64,000 nucleotides of DNA from DATFQE01 sp963739085 (GCA_963739085.1 CAVTZA010000013.1:62001-126000); one strand, 5' to 3'. Positions 43,950-52,774 are shown, numbered from the stretch's first letter. Notes: generated from the sequence alone by a model not told the origin. Program-made: numbers and translations.

Positions 43950-45737
43950 TTGTTGCAAGAAGTGCAGCAAACACCGCTTTATCGCGACACCTTCGCTCGG
44001 CTCCTGGGTTTCTTGAGGCCCTACCGCTGGTCGCTGGTGGTGTCGATCGTGCTCGCCGTCGCGTCCCAGGCGTCGTCGATCGGACTCGTCCTCGTGACGG
44101 GCAGCGTGATCGACCGCGCGATCGTGCCCCACGACCGCGGCGAGCTGTGGACGCTGATCGGGATCGCGATGGCGCTCGGCGTCATCAAGGCGCTCCTCAT
44201 GATGGGGCGCCGCTTCATCTCCGGCTGGCAAGCGCTCGGCGTCGAGTTCGACATGCGGAACGCGCTCTACTCAAAGCTCGTCCGCCTGTCCTTCGCGTTC
44301 TACGACGGCCACCAAACCGGCCAGCTGATGTCGCGCGCCACGGTGGATTTGCAGTCGGTTCGATTCTTCCTCGGCTACGGCTTGATCTTCTTCTTCCAGC
44401 ACGTCCTCACGATCGTCGGCGTCAGCGCCGTGATGCTCTACCTCGACTGGCAGCTGGCGCTCGTGGCGCTCGCGCCCACGCCGCTGATCGTCGCCATCGC
44501 GTACCGCTACAGCCATGTATCGCACCCGATCCTGCGCGACGTGCAGCAGAAGATGGCGGACGTCGCCACCGTGGCCGAGGAGAACGTCGTCGGCGTGCAC
44601 GTCGTCAAGGCGTTCGCACAGGAGGACGCCGAGCTGGCGAAGTTCAGCCGGCGCTCGCAGGCGGTCTTCACCCGGAGCGTGGAGGCGAACCGCCAGCGGG
44701 CGCTCTACGTGCCGCTGCTCTCGTTCGTGCCCCTGATCGCGCAGGGGGCGGTGCTGCTCGTCGGCGGCTGGATGGTCGTGCAGGACTCGCTCAGCGTCGG
44801 CAACTTCTTCCGCTTCAACATCTTCGTGACGATGCTGATCATGCCGCTGCGCATGCTCGGCATGTGGATCGGCCAGGCGCAGCGCGCGACCGCATCCGGG
44901 GAGCGGATCTTCCAGGTGCTCGACGAGCCGGAAGAGGTCGCAGATGCCCCCGATGCGATCGACCTCCCGGAGGGCCCCGGCCGCATCCGCTTCGAGGGCG
45001 TTTCGTTCGGCTACGACCCGGAGCGGCGAGTCCTGTCGGACATCGAGCTCGATGTCGAGCCCGGCCGGACGGTGGCGCTGATCGGGCACACCGGCTCGGG
45101 GAAGACGACGCTCGCCGCGCTCGTGCCGAGGTTCTACGACGTCTCGGAGGGCCGGATCACGATCGACGGTCGGGACGTGCGAGACGTCACCCTTTCCTCG
45201 CTGCGCAGCGAGATCGGCGTCGTCGCCCAGGATCCCTTCCTGTTCTCGGCGACGGTGCGCGAGAACATCGCGTTCGGCGCCCCGTGGGCGGAGGACGAGG
45301 ACGTCGAGCGTGCCGCGACGCTCGCCCAGGCGAACGGATTCATCGAGGAGCTCCCGAACGGCTACGACACCGTTATCGGCGAACGCGGGATCACGCTCTC
45401 CGGCGGTCAGCGGCAGCGCATCGCGATCGCCCGGGCGCTGATCGTCGACCCGCGCGTGCTGATCCTCGACGACGCGACCGCGTCCGTCGACGCGACGACC
45501 GAGGCGCTGATCCGCTCCGGCCTCCGGGAGGCGATGGAGGGCCGGACGACGCTGATCATCGCCCACCGCCTGTCCACGATCGCGCTCGCCGACGAGCTCG
45601 TCGTGCTCGACGGCGGCGAGATCGCCGCCCGCGGCACGCAAGACGAGCTGCTGGCGTCAAGCGATGTCTATCGCGAGATCTACGAGCACGGCCTGCTCGA
45701 ACGCGAGTTCGCCGAGCGCGTGGAGGCGCGCGCGTGA
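43950..45737 (+). CDS. ABC transporter, membrane-ATPase half-transporter (first of pair)
   Basis: The 595-residue protein has a six-helix exporter domain (about 20-320) and an ATPase domain with Walker A ALIGHTGSGKTTLAALVPRF, Q-loop GVVAQDPFLFSATVRENIAF, signature TLSGGQRQRIAIARAL, and Walker B VLILDDATASVD. The Walker B is followed by Asp instead of the catalytic Glu, so this half may bear the weak site of a heterodimer. Start is one of TTG 43950, TTG 43953 or GTG 43962. It overlaps the next ABC gene as GTGA. Cargo is unknown. Confidence 0.93.
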   Translation: MLQEVQQTPLYRDTFARLLGFLRPYRWSLVVSIVLAVASQASSIGLVLVTGSVIDRAIVPHDRGELWTLIGIAMALGVIKALLMMGRRFISGWQALGVEFDMRNALYSKLVRLSFAFYDGHQTGQLMSRATVDLQSVRFFLGYGLIFFFQHVLTIVGVSAVMLYLDWQLALVALAPTPLIVAIAYRYSHVSHPILRDVQQKMADVATVAEENVVGVHVVKAFAQEDAELAKFSRRSQAVFTRSVEANRQRALYVPLLSFVPLIAQGAVLLVGGWMVVQDSLSVGNFFRFNIFVTMLIMPLRMLGMWIGQAQRATASGERIFQVLDEPEEVADAPDAIDLPEGPGRIRFEGVSFGYDPERRVLSDIELDVEPGRTVALIGHTGSGKTTLAALVPRFYDVSEGRITIDGRDVRDVTLSSLRSEIGVVAQDPFLFSATVRENIAFGAPWAEDEDVERAATLAQANGFIEELPNGYDTVIGERGITLSGGQRQRIAIARALIVDPRVLILDDATASVDATTEALIRSGLREAMEGRTTLIIAHRLSTIALADELVVLDGGEIAARGTQDELLASSDVYREIYEHGLLEREFAERVEARA

Positions 45738-47539
45738 GGGTCTGGCAGCCGGGGAGCCACCTGAGCCGGCAGCGCGACGCGACCGTCGACGACTGGTCGT
45801 GGCGACGCACGGCCCGCCGGATCAAGACGCTGGCGCGGCTCACGGCGCCGTACAAGGCGCGGACGACGCTCGCGCTCGGGTCACTTCTCCTCGCGACGCT
45901 CGCCGGCCTGGCGCCTCCGTACCTGGCGAAGCTGGCGCTCGACAACGGCATCTCCTCGCAGGACTTCTCGACGCTCGTGTGGATCGTGGCCCTGTTCGGC
46001 GTGGCCGGGATCGCGAGCCTCGTCACGAGCGGCGCCCAGACCTACTTCACCGGCTGGACCGGCGAGCGCATCCTCGCGGACCTCCGCAACCTGCTCTTCC
46101 GGCACCTGCAGCGGCTCTCGCTCGGCTACTACGAGCGCAACCGCGCCGGAGTGATCATCAGCCGGCTCACGAATGACGTCGACGCGCTCGACCAGCTTGT
46201 CACCGACGGCGTGACCACGCTCGTGCAGAGCTCGCTGATCCTGATCGGCTCGTCGGTGATCCTCTTCTTCCTGGACTGGCGGCTGGCGCTCGCCACGCTC
46301 GCTGTCGTGCCACTCATGGCCGCGGGCACGGCGCTGTTCCGCATCTACTCCGCGCGCGCTTACCGGGCCGTTCGCGAGCGGCTCGGCCTCGTCACGGCGA
46401 CGCTCGCCGAGGACATCGCGGGAATGCGCGTCGTGCAGGCGTACACACGCGAGCGCGCCAACGAGCGCCACTTCCAGGAGGTGAACGAGCACTACCGCGC
46501 GGCCAACAGGCGGACGGTCGTCACGAACGGCCTCTACTTCCCGTACGTCGACTTCCTGTCCACGGCGGCGACGGCGGTCGTGCTCGGCTACGGCGGCTAC
46601 CTGTACTTCGGCGGCTCGATCACCGAGGGGACGCTGCTCGCCTTCCTGCTCTACCTGTCGAACTTCTTCGACCCGGTCCAGCAGCTCTCGCAGCTCTACA
46701 ACACGTTCCTGGCGGCCGTGGCCGCGCTCGACAAGATCATGGAGGTGATGGACGAAGAGCCCGAGGTGCTCGACAGCCCGGACGCGGTCGAGCTGCCGTC
46801 GATCGAGGGCAGTGTCGCCTTCGAGCATGTCCGCTTCAGCTACGGACGGGGGCCCGAGGTGCTGCACAGCCTCGACCTCGACGTGCAGGCCGGCACCACC
46901 GTGGCGCTCGTCGGCCACACGGGCGCCGGGAAGTCCACGATCGCGAAGCTCCTGGCCCGCTTCTACGAGCCCCGCTCCGGTCGCATCACGATCGACGGGC
47001 GCGACCTGCGCGACGTCACGCAGGAGTCGCTGCGCCGGCAGCTGGGGATCGTCCCGCAGGAGGGCTTCCTCTTCGCCGGGACGGTTCACGAGAACATCGC
47101 TTTCGGCCGCCCGGACGCCACACGCGAGGACGTCGTCTCGGCCGCGACGACGGTCGGCGCGAATGCCTTCATCGACGAGCTCGAGGACGGCTACGACACT
47201 CAGCTCGGCGAGCGCGGGACGCGGCTATCGCTCGGACAGCGCCAGCTGGTCGCTTTCGCTCGTGCCCTGCTGGCCGACCCGCGGATCCTCATCCTGGACG
47301 AGGCGACGTCGTCGGTCGACATCGGCACCGAGCGCCAGATCGAGCGGGCGCTGAAGCAACTGCTCGAGCGGCGAACGGCGTTCATCATCGCGCACCGGTT
47401 GTCGACGATCCGCGATGCCGACCTGATCGTCGTCCTCGAGCACGGCCGGGTGGTCGAGCAGGGAACCCACGCCGAGCTCATGGCTCGGCGCGGGCTCTAC
47501 ACCGCGCTCTACGGCGACTGGGCCGCCCAGGTCGCCTGA
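45734..47539 (+). CDS. ABC transporter, membrane-ATPase half-transporter (second of pair)
   Basis: The 601-residue partner has the same layout: a membrane domain at about 35-330, Walker A ALVGHTGAGKSTIAKLLARF, Q-loop GIVPQEGFLFAGTVHENIAF, and Walker B ILILDEATSSVD with the catalytic Glu. Its signature is RLSLGQRQLVAFARAL, lacking the second Gly of LSGGQ. Canonical Walker B here plus a canonical LSGGQ in the first protein fit one competent composite site in a heterodimer. It resembles multidrug or lipid exporters; cargo is unknown. Confidence 0.93.
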   Translation: MRVWQPGSHLSRQRDATVDDWSWRRTARRIKTLARLTAPYKARTTLALGSLLLATLAGLAPPYLAKLALDNGISSQDFSTLVWIVALFGVAGIASLVTSGAQTYFTGWTGERILADLRNLLFRHLQRLSLGYYERNRAGVIISRLTNDVDALDQLVTDGVTTLVQSSLILIGSSVILFFLDWRLALATLAVVPLMAAGTALFRIYSARAYRAVRERLGLVTATLAEDIAGMRVVQAYTRERANERHFQEVNEHYRAANRRTVVTNGLYFPYVDFLSTAATAVVLGYGGYLYFGGSITEGTLLAFLLYLSNFFDPVQQLSQLYNTFLAAVAALDKIMEVMDEEPEVLDSPDAVELPSIEGSVAFEHVRFSYGRGPEVLHSLDLDVQAGTTVALVGHTGAGKSTIAKLLARFYEPRSGRITIDGRDLRDVTQESLRRQLGIVPQEGFLFAGTVHENIAFGRPDATREDVVSAATTVGANAFIDELEDGYDTQLGERGTRLSLGQRQLVAFARALLADPRILILDEATSSVDIGTERQIERALKQLLERRTAFIIAHRLSTIRDADLIVVLEHGRVVEQGTHAELMARRGLYTALYGDWAAQVA

Positions 47540-47561
47540 TGACAGCGTTCTGACGGTGTTG

Positions 47562-47567
47562 TAGGCT
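47562..47567 (+). promoter_or_regulatory. -10 element upstream of membrane protein gene
   Basis: TAGGCT followed by 9 bases and the TTG start at 47577; no Shine-Dalgarno is present between them. Confidence 0.35.
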
Positions 47568-47576
47568 CCCGCGACC

Positions 47577-48365
47577 TTGTTGTCGTCGGGCGCAACCATC
47601 CGCGAAGCGTGGGAGCTCTACAAAGCTCACTGGAAGCACCTGATGCCCTTCGCGTTCCTCGTGTACGTGGTCATCGGGCTCATCGCGCTGGTGCTCGCGC
47701 TGCTGCTCGGCTGGTTCGGCGCATTGCTCGGCTCGCTCATCGGGATCGTCGGCCTCTTCTGGTTGCAGGGTGCGCTGGTCGAGGCGGTTGCCGACATCCG
47801 CGACGGGCGGGCGGACATGACCATGGGAGAGACGTTCTCGCGCGTCCAGCCGCACCTCGGGCGGCTGATCGGCGCCGGCCTGCTCGCGGGAATCGCGATC
47901 TCGGTCGGCCTGCTGTTGCTGATCGCTCCGGGTCTCTACCTCTTGACGATCTGGAGCGTCATCGTCCCCGTGATCGTGCTCGAGTCCCGCCCGGTAATGG
48001 ACTCCTTCGGCCGCAGCCGCGAGCTCGTCAGTGGGAACGGCTGGAACGTCTTCTTCGTCATCCTGCTGGGCTTCCTGATCCTGCTCGCCGCCTCGATCGT
48101 GATCAGCCTCGCAACCTTCTGGCTCACGGGCGCCCTCGGTGCCTTCGTGCGTAACGTGATCAGCTACACCATCACCGCGCCGTTCGTCGCGCTCGCGCTG
48201 ACCGTCATGTACTACCGGCTGCTCGAGCTCAAGCAGGCCGCCGTGGCGGCGCCAGCAGCAGCCGGCGCCACGCCGGACGCACCCGCGGCTCCGGCGGGGC
48301 CGCCCGCCGAGGAGCAGCCGCCCGCCGACGAGCAGCCGCCTCCGCCGGCTGCACCGCCCGCCTAG
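47577..48365 (+). CDS. Multi-pass membrane protein with Pro/Ala-rich tail
   Basis: The 262-residue protein has about six hydrophobic helices between residues 22 and 215 (for example FAFLVYVVIGLIALVLALLL and GLLAGIAISVGLLLLIAPGL), an amphipathic MGETFSRVQPHLGRLIGAG loop, and a disordered tail of Pro, Ala and Glu (PPAEEQPPADEQPPPP). It resembles the YciC/DUF7544-like membrane proteins of unknown function. The start is TTG. Confidence 0.75.
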   Translation: MLSSGATIREAWELYKAHWKHLMPFAFLVYVVIGLIALVLALLLGWFGALLGSLIGIVGLFWLQGALVEAVADIRDGRADMTMGETFSRVQPHLGRLIGAGLLAGIAISVGLLLLIAPGLYLLTIWSVIVPVIVLESRPVMDSFGRSRELVSGNGWNVFFVILLGFLILLAASIVISLATFWLTGALGAFVRNVISYTITAPFVALALTVMYYRLLELKQAAVAAPAAAGATPDAPAAPAGPPAEEQPPADEQPPPPAAPPA

Positions 48366-48387
48366 CCCCGCCTACTACAGTCCCGCC

Positions 48388-49266
48388 ATGGCGCTCGACC
48401 GGGAGACCGAGGAGCGGATCGACCAGCCCATCCCCGAGGAGGCGGAGCGCGAGACGAGGCTCACGCCGGCCGAGGCGGTCGACAAGATGCGGATCAACGT
48501 CCCGCCGCGGGCGAACCGCAAGCTGCGCGCGTTGCTCGACCGCGTCAACGAGGACAAGCAGCTCAAGGGGTGGTGGCACGTCGCGAACATCAACGCGGTC
48601 GTGCGCATGGAGATCAACGACCACTCGTGGGTCCACATCCAGATCGTCACGAACATCGCGCTCAAGCTCCTGAGGCAGCTCTCGAAGCACGGCGTCGAGA
48701 CGGCGATGATCAAGGACTACTCGATGACGAGCGACGAGTCCGAGGTCGTCGTCACGCTCGGAGCGCTCCTGCACTGCGTGGGCATGGCGGTCCACCGCGA
48801 CGGCCACGAGGACTACAGCCTGTTCCTCGCCGAGCCCAAGGCGCGCGACCTCCTCGACGGGCTCTACGAGGAGCCCGACATCACCGTCATCACGTCCGAG
48901 GTGCTGCAGGCGATCACGAGCCACCGCGACTACGGCAAACCGCTGACCCTCGAGGCCGGAATCGTCCGCGTCGCCGATGCGCTCGACATGGCCAAGGGGC
49001 GATCGCGCATCCCGTTCGAGCACGGACGCGTGTCGATCCACTCGCTGTCGGCGGCCGCGATCGAGGAGGTGCTGATCCGCGACGGCGAGGAGAAGCCGAT
49101 CGGGATCGAGATCCTGATGAACAACTCGTCGGGGATCTACCAGGTGGACGGGCTGCTCAAGGCGAAGCTGCTCGGCTCGGGGCTGGAGCCCTACGTCGAG
49201 GTCGTCGCCCACATCGACACCGAGGCCGAGAAGCGCCTCGTCCCGATCTACCGGCTCGAGACCTAG
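48388..49266 (+). CDS. HD-domain-like phosphohydrolase with altered motif
   Basis: The 292-residue protein has the order of an HD phosphohydrolase: NDHSWVHIQIVTNIALKLL, then LGALLHCVGMAVHRDGHEDY where HD is expected, then ITSHRDYG and a final VRVADALDMA. The first Asp of the HD pair is Cys (LHC), while the distal His and last Asp are kept, so metal binding may be changed. The ATG at 48388 lies 6 bases after TACAGT without a ribosome binding site. Substrate is unknown. Confidence 0.8.
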   Translation: MALDRETEERIDQPIPEEAERETRLTPAEAVDKMRINVPPRANRKLRALLDRVNEDKQLKGWWHVANINAVVRMEINDHSWVHIQIVTNIALKLLRQLSKHGVETAMIKDYSMTSDESEVVVTLGALLHCVGMAVHRDGHEDYSLFLAEPKARDLLDGLYEEPDITVITSEVLQAITSHRDYGKPLTLEAGIVRVADALDMAKGRSRIPFEHGRVSIHSLSAAAIEEVLIRDGEEKPIGIEILMNNSSGIYQVDGLLKAKLLGSGLEPYVEVVAHIDTEAEKRLVPIYRLET

Positions 49267-49309
49267 TGTCCGTGACGGTTTGCCGAGCGGCGACGTACTT
49301 AGGTGGACC

Positions 49310-49609
49310 ATGCGCAGATCCGCCCTCATCGTCGCCGCGATCGTCCTGGCCTCATCTGTAGGAGCCCTTGCGGCGGCAGCCGCTCTGCACGATCCCGCCG
49401 ACGCCGCCTCGGCCGAGCGTCAACCGACGAGCCAACCCAATCTCGAGGCCACGCTCGGTTACTTCGAGGGTTGCCACGCCGACGGGCTCACCGTCGACCG
49501 GACGGACGCGGCTTTCGACGCGACGGGAGTGTTCATCGACGAGCTGTCGTGCTGTCCCGACGGGCGTTATCCCGATCTCGGGAACGACTACGGGCACCCG
49601 CCTCGATAA
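49310..49609 (+). CDS. Small secreted protein
   Basis: The 99-residue protein has a signal peptide (RRSALIVAAIVLASSVGALA, then AAAALH) and a mature part with three Cys (one in GYFEGCHADG and a CC pair near residue 83). An AGGTGG precedes the ATG at 49310. No family is recognised; the cysteines suggest a folded exported domain. Confidence 0.65.
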   Translation: MRRSALIVAAIVLASSVGALAAAAALHDPADAASAERQPTSQPNLEATLGYFEGCHADGLTVDRTDAAFDATGVFIDELSCCPDGRYPDLGNDYGHPPR

Positions 49610-49660
49610 CCGTCGCTCCCGATCCGAGGTTGTTGTCAGTACAGCCTATGGAGAAAGAGG

Positions 49661-49685
49661 AAAGCCCCGCGATGTGCAGGGCTTT
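49661..49685 (-). terminator. Intrinsic terminator of tRNA-Gln
   Basis: On the minus strand AAAGCCCTGC and GCGGGGCTTT form a 10-bp stem (one T-G pair) around the loop ACATC. The sequence after it is CCTCTTTCTCC, T-rich though interrupted. It begins 8 bases past the tRNA 3' end. Confidence 0.75.
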
Positions 49686-49692
49686 TACAAGG

Positions 49693-49763
49693 CTGCGGGG
49701 CTAGGACTCGAACCTAGACTACCTGATCCAGAGTCAGGCGTCCTACCATTAGACGACCCCGCA
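49693..49763 (-). tRNA. tRNA-Gln (anticodon CTG)
   Basis: The minus strand gives a full cloverleaf: acceptor TGCGGGG pairing with CCCCGCA, D arm GTC...GAC with TAATGGTA loop, anticodon stem CCTGA/TCAGG with loop CTCTGGA (anticodon CTG), and a T arm with GGTTCGAGTCC. U1-A72 is typical of tRNA-Gln. CCA is not encoded. Confidence 0.93.
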
Positions 49764-49809
49764 CCGGGCGGCCATTGTACCGCCGACCGGCGTGCGACGA
49801 TTGCCGCCC

Positions 49810-50325
49810 GTGCGCCGTTTTCTCCTGCTTCTGACGCTCCTTCTGGCGGGCTGCGGGGGCTCCGATGGCCAGCAGGGCGACCTAAGCGCGGGCGAGTTCC
49901 TGCAGGAGATCACCGTCGACAACATCAAGGGCGATTTCAGCGAGAGCTGGGAGCGGCTCCACCCGGCGCACCAGAAGCTCATCAGCCAGATCCAGTTCGT
50001 CTACTGCGGCGACCGCGAGCCCGAGCTGGAGAACGACTCGACCGTGCGGGTGCTGTCCGTCGAGCCCGTCAGCAAGCGGATCCCGTCGATCCCCGAGCGT
50101 CGGATGCAGGCCGTGCGGATCCAGATCCGCGACAAGAAGGGCGTCGTCGACGAGTACACGGCGCATGCCGTCCGCGTGGGGGACGACTGGCGCTGGGTGC
50201 TCTCATCCGCCTTCGTCAAGGCCGTCGAGGACGGCCAATGCCCCGACGGATCACCGCTGCCCGTAGGGGCGTGCAGTAGCCCGATCGGCGCTACACTGAC
50301 GCCCTCACCGGGCGCATTCGTCTAG
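49810..50325 (+). CDS. Lipoprotein of unknown function
   Basis: The 171-residue protein has a lipoprotein signal peptide (RRFLLLLTLLLAGCGGS, lipobox LAGC) and a mature domain with two helices and several strands (TVDNIKGDFSESWERLHPAH; VRIQIRDKKGVVDEYTAHAV). A GTG at 49810 gives the best signal; GTG at 49792 is also in frame. The stop TAG at 50323 lies inside the tRNA-Glu gene, so the last residues are encoded by the tRNA 5' end. Family is not recognised. Confidence 0.75.
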   Translation: MRRFLLLLTLLLAGCGGSDGQQGDLSAGEFLQEITVDNIKGDFSESWERLHPAHQKLISQIQFVYCGDREPELENDSTVRVLSVEPVSKRIPSIPERRMQAVRIQIRDKKGVVDEYTAHAVRVGDDWRWVLSSAFVKAVEDGQCPDGSPLPVGACSSPIGATLTPSPGAFV

Positions 50326-50383
50326 TGGCCTAGGACACCGCCCTCTCACGGCGGCGGCACGGGTTCGAATCCCGTATGCGCCT
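50311..50383 (+). tRNA. tRNA-Glu (anticodon CTC)
   Basis: Acceptor GGCGCAT pairs with ATGCGCC. The anticodon stem CCGCC/GGCGG carries loop CTCTCAC (anticodon CTC), and the T arm is ACGGG-TTCGAAT-CCCGT. CCA is not encoded. The 5' 15 bases overlap the lipoprotein reading frame. Accessory DNA begins directly after it. Confidence 0.93.
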
Positions 50384-50790
50384 TTCTACGTCACAAAGCC
50401 ACGCCGATTCGGCTTGGTTGGGCGGTTCATTTGTGACACACGCGTCGGCGATGAGCGGGGCGTGCAGACCCCGGTGCAGACCCCGAACTCGAGCGGCTTG
50501 GCGCGGAGCTACTCGGCTCTGGACCGGGGTGAGTGCGGAACTAGCCAGACGAACACGCGCTCCTCTTTAGCACGGCCGCCGCGCGGGCAGAGGTTCATCG
50601 TCGGATCGCTCTGCCCTGCCGATCGAAAGTGCGCAATCTGGGTGGGAATTCGGTGATGCTTCGATTAGCCGGGAGAGGCGTTCCAGCTCGGAAAACCGGC
50701 TACCTGGTCGCCGTGATGGGATCCTGTGTAGTAATGGTAGGTAGCGCGGCGCCGCACGCTCGCGAGCGTGCGACGCCGTCTGCGGCCGTT
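50384..50790. other. Gene-free stretch after tRNA-Glu with inverted and direct repeats
   Basis: I see no convincing gene. Arms GTCACAAA (50390-50397) and TTTGTGAC (50430-50437) form an 8-bp inverted repeat just past the tRNA. GTGCAGACCCC occurs twice in tandem (50462-50472, 50474-50484); read in frame it gives VQTPVQTP, a tail I associate with some phage integrases, but this is weak. GCACGCTCG/CGAGCGTGC (50754-50771) is a perfect palindrome 20 bases after the stop of the next gene and may end its transcription. Confidence 0.5.
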
Positions 50791-50791
50791 C

Positions 50792-51376
50792 TCAGGCGGA
50801 GAGGAGCCGGTCGAAGAACGAGCGGTAGCGCGTGAGCGCGACGCGAAGGTCCTCTGTCGAGACGTCGTCGCCGCGATCCCACTGCGATTCGAGCCGCTCT
50901 CGTTCGTGCGAGAAGCCCGCCGCCAGCCGCTGCATCAGGTCGGCGACCAGCGCATCGGCCTGCGCGACCGAGTCGCGAGGCTCGTCGACGAACGCCGCCT
51001 GGATCTCGTGCCAGCGAGTGGTGAAGCGCTCGCTCTGCTCGTCGGGCAAGAGTGACCCGCCGTCGCCGTTTGACTCGGTGGATCCTGGCTTTGGCCGACC
51101 AGGCTCGTCGGAGCTCGACGTGAGGTCGCTCTGCTGCTCAACTCGGTCCTGGCGTGGCTCGAGATGCTGACCGTCTTCGTTGGCATCGCTGCCGGGTCGC
51201 TCGCGGGTCAGTGGCTCGTCCGCAGGCGTCGTCTCGCCGAGCGGAGCCTGATTGCTCCTCTGTTTCGCGACCGCGTTCGGGTCCGCAGCTGTCTGCTGCA
51301 TCTCGACCGGGGCGTCGGATTCGCTCGTATCCGACGTCTCGGCAAGGTCGCGCGTACTTATCTGCCGGTCTGTCAC
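50792..51376 (-). CDS. Conserved hypothetical protein with low-complexity N-terminus
   Basis: The 194-residue protein has about 110 disordered residues rich in Ser, Asp, Glu, Gln and Pro, then a helical domain (RFTTRWHEIQAAFVDEPRDS, VAQADALVADLMQRLAAGF, TEDLRVALTRYRSFFDRLL). That C-terminal domain recurs in many actinobacterial proteins of unknown function. GTG at 51376 has AAGGAG 7 bases upstream and is clearly the start, although the frame is open to 51433. Confidence 0.8.
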   Translation of the reverse strand: MTDRQISTRDLAETSDTSESDAPVEMQQTAADPNAVAKQRSNQAPLGETTPADEPLTRERPGSDANEDGQHLEPRQDRVEQQSDLTSSSDEPGRPKPGSTESNGDGGSLLPDEQSERFTTRWHEIQAAFVDEPRDSVAQADALVADLMQRLAAGFSHERERLESQWDRGDDVSTEDLRVALTRYRSFFDRLLSA

Positions 51377-51515
51377 CTCGTGGCTCCTTTGCTCGATGGT
51401 CTGCCTACCAATGCCCATACGGCCACGTATCACACTTCGGGGATCGAGCCAGCCCGGCCGCAGCCGGGCCCGGCGTGCCTAGGTGAGCGATGCGGGGGTC
51501 AAGGATGGTTTCCCA

Positions 51516-51790
51516 CTAAAGATCGTTCGGCGGGCAGCGGCTTACGTGAACGACTCGAACACGTAACCTCGGCTGGACGTAGAGCTGCTCGAGCGCGGCT
51601 CCAGCGGCCTCGCGTTCGGGCTCGAGCTGCGCGAGGAAGCCCTCCCGATGCTCAGCGGTTAGGTTCCCGTCGAGGTAGTCGCGGCGGACCTGCTCAAGGC
51701 GCTCCGCGGCGCGACCCAGCTCTCCCCAGGCGGCCTCAAGCTGACTAAAGAGCTGACTGAACGAGATTGGCGAACCCGGTTCAAGTGTTC
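51516..51790 (-). pseudogene. Possible serine-recombinase C-terminal remnant
   Basis: A minus-strand frame ending in TAG at 51516 reads SQLEAAWGELGRAAERLEQ, VRRDYLDGNLTAEHREGFLA and QLEPEREAAGAALEQLYVQ. This coiled-coil pattern with DYLDGNLT resembles the tail of large serine recombinases. There is no start codon and no catalytic or zinc-ribbon part; the frame runs into the corA 3' end. It could be debris of a mobile element integrated at tRNA-Glu, or coincidence. Confidence 0.3.
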
Positions 51791-51807
51791 GTTCGTAACC
51801 GTCTCGC

Positions 51808-52774
51808 TCAGATCCAGCGGCGACTGCGAGCGACTGAGAGTACGAGCGTGGCGATACCGAGCATCGCGGCGAGCACCAGCCAGAACACCCAAACGGCGTC
51901 GAAGAGGCCGACCTGGAAGTTCATGCCCATGATCCCAGCGAGCACGGTCGCGGGCAGGAGGACGACCGTGACCAGCGTGAGCACCTTCATGATGTCGTTC
52001 GTGCGCTGGCCGATGCGGGCGACGAGGAGGTCGAATGAGCCGAAGGTCGATTCCTTTGACTCGCGAGCGGCGTCCAGTGCCTGGGTCAGGCGACTCTCGA
52101 GGGCCGCGGACTTCTCCGCCGAACGCTCGGTCGAGAGCGCATCGAGCTCGGGATGTGCCAGAGCGACCACGACCTCGCGGTGCGGGGCGAGCGCCCGTCG
52201 CAGCGTCCCGATCGACCGGCGGAGCTCGACCAGCCAGGCCAGCTCGTCGGAGACGTCCTTCGGGGTGTCGGCCATGACCCTCGCGTCCAGCTCCTCGAGC
52301 TCGCTCTCAACGGCCTCGAAGGCACGGAAGTAGCCGGACACGACCCACTCCAGAATCGCTGCGACGACCGAAGGTGAGTCGAGCACACCAACCTGGCCTC
52401 CGCCCTCGGCGCGCTCACGAAACTCCTCGAGCACCTCGACCTTGCCATGATGAGCGGTGACGATCCACTCCCGTCCGAGCGCGCATTCGATGGGAGCAAG
52501 GACAGGTTCACCCTCCTCGATGCCGGCTGCGTACAGCGTCACGTGCATACGCTCGCCCGCGTCCTCCAGAGACGCGCGGCTGGGCTGCTCGAGGAGCCTC
52601 TGCGCGTTCTCGTCGCCGAGCTCGAGCGCCTCCTGCAAAGCCGCCACCTCGTCCTCGGTCGGGTCTCGGAGGGCGAGCCAGAGCAATTGGTCGTCGGCGA
52701 GGCTCTTCGAGTGCGGCTCGCCAGTCCTCGACTTGCTCGGACTCTCGCTCGTCGAACAGGAACACCGTGAGCAC
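51808..52774 (-). CDS. CorA-like magnesium/cobalt transporter (single-base frameshift)
   Basis: The corrected protein of about 321 residues begins LTVFLFDERESEQVEDWRAA and, after one extra base near 52700, continues LADDQLLWLALRDPTEDEVA. It has the cytoplasmic funnel helices, TFGSFDLLVARIGQRTNDIM, a first membrane helix LTLVTVVLLPATVLAGIMGM ending in the pore motif GMN, and a second helix. It would be a pentameric Mg2+ channel. The GTG start is at 52774. Confidence 0.82.

Noticed and set aside
50462..50484. Tandem GTGCAGACCCC as a CRISPR-like or satellite repeat
   Set aside because: Only two units occur, with no spacer pattern. It more likely encodes a short VQTPVQTP protein tail.
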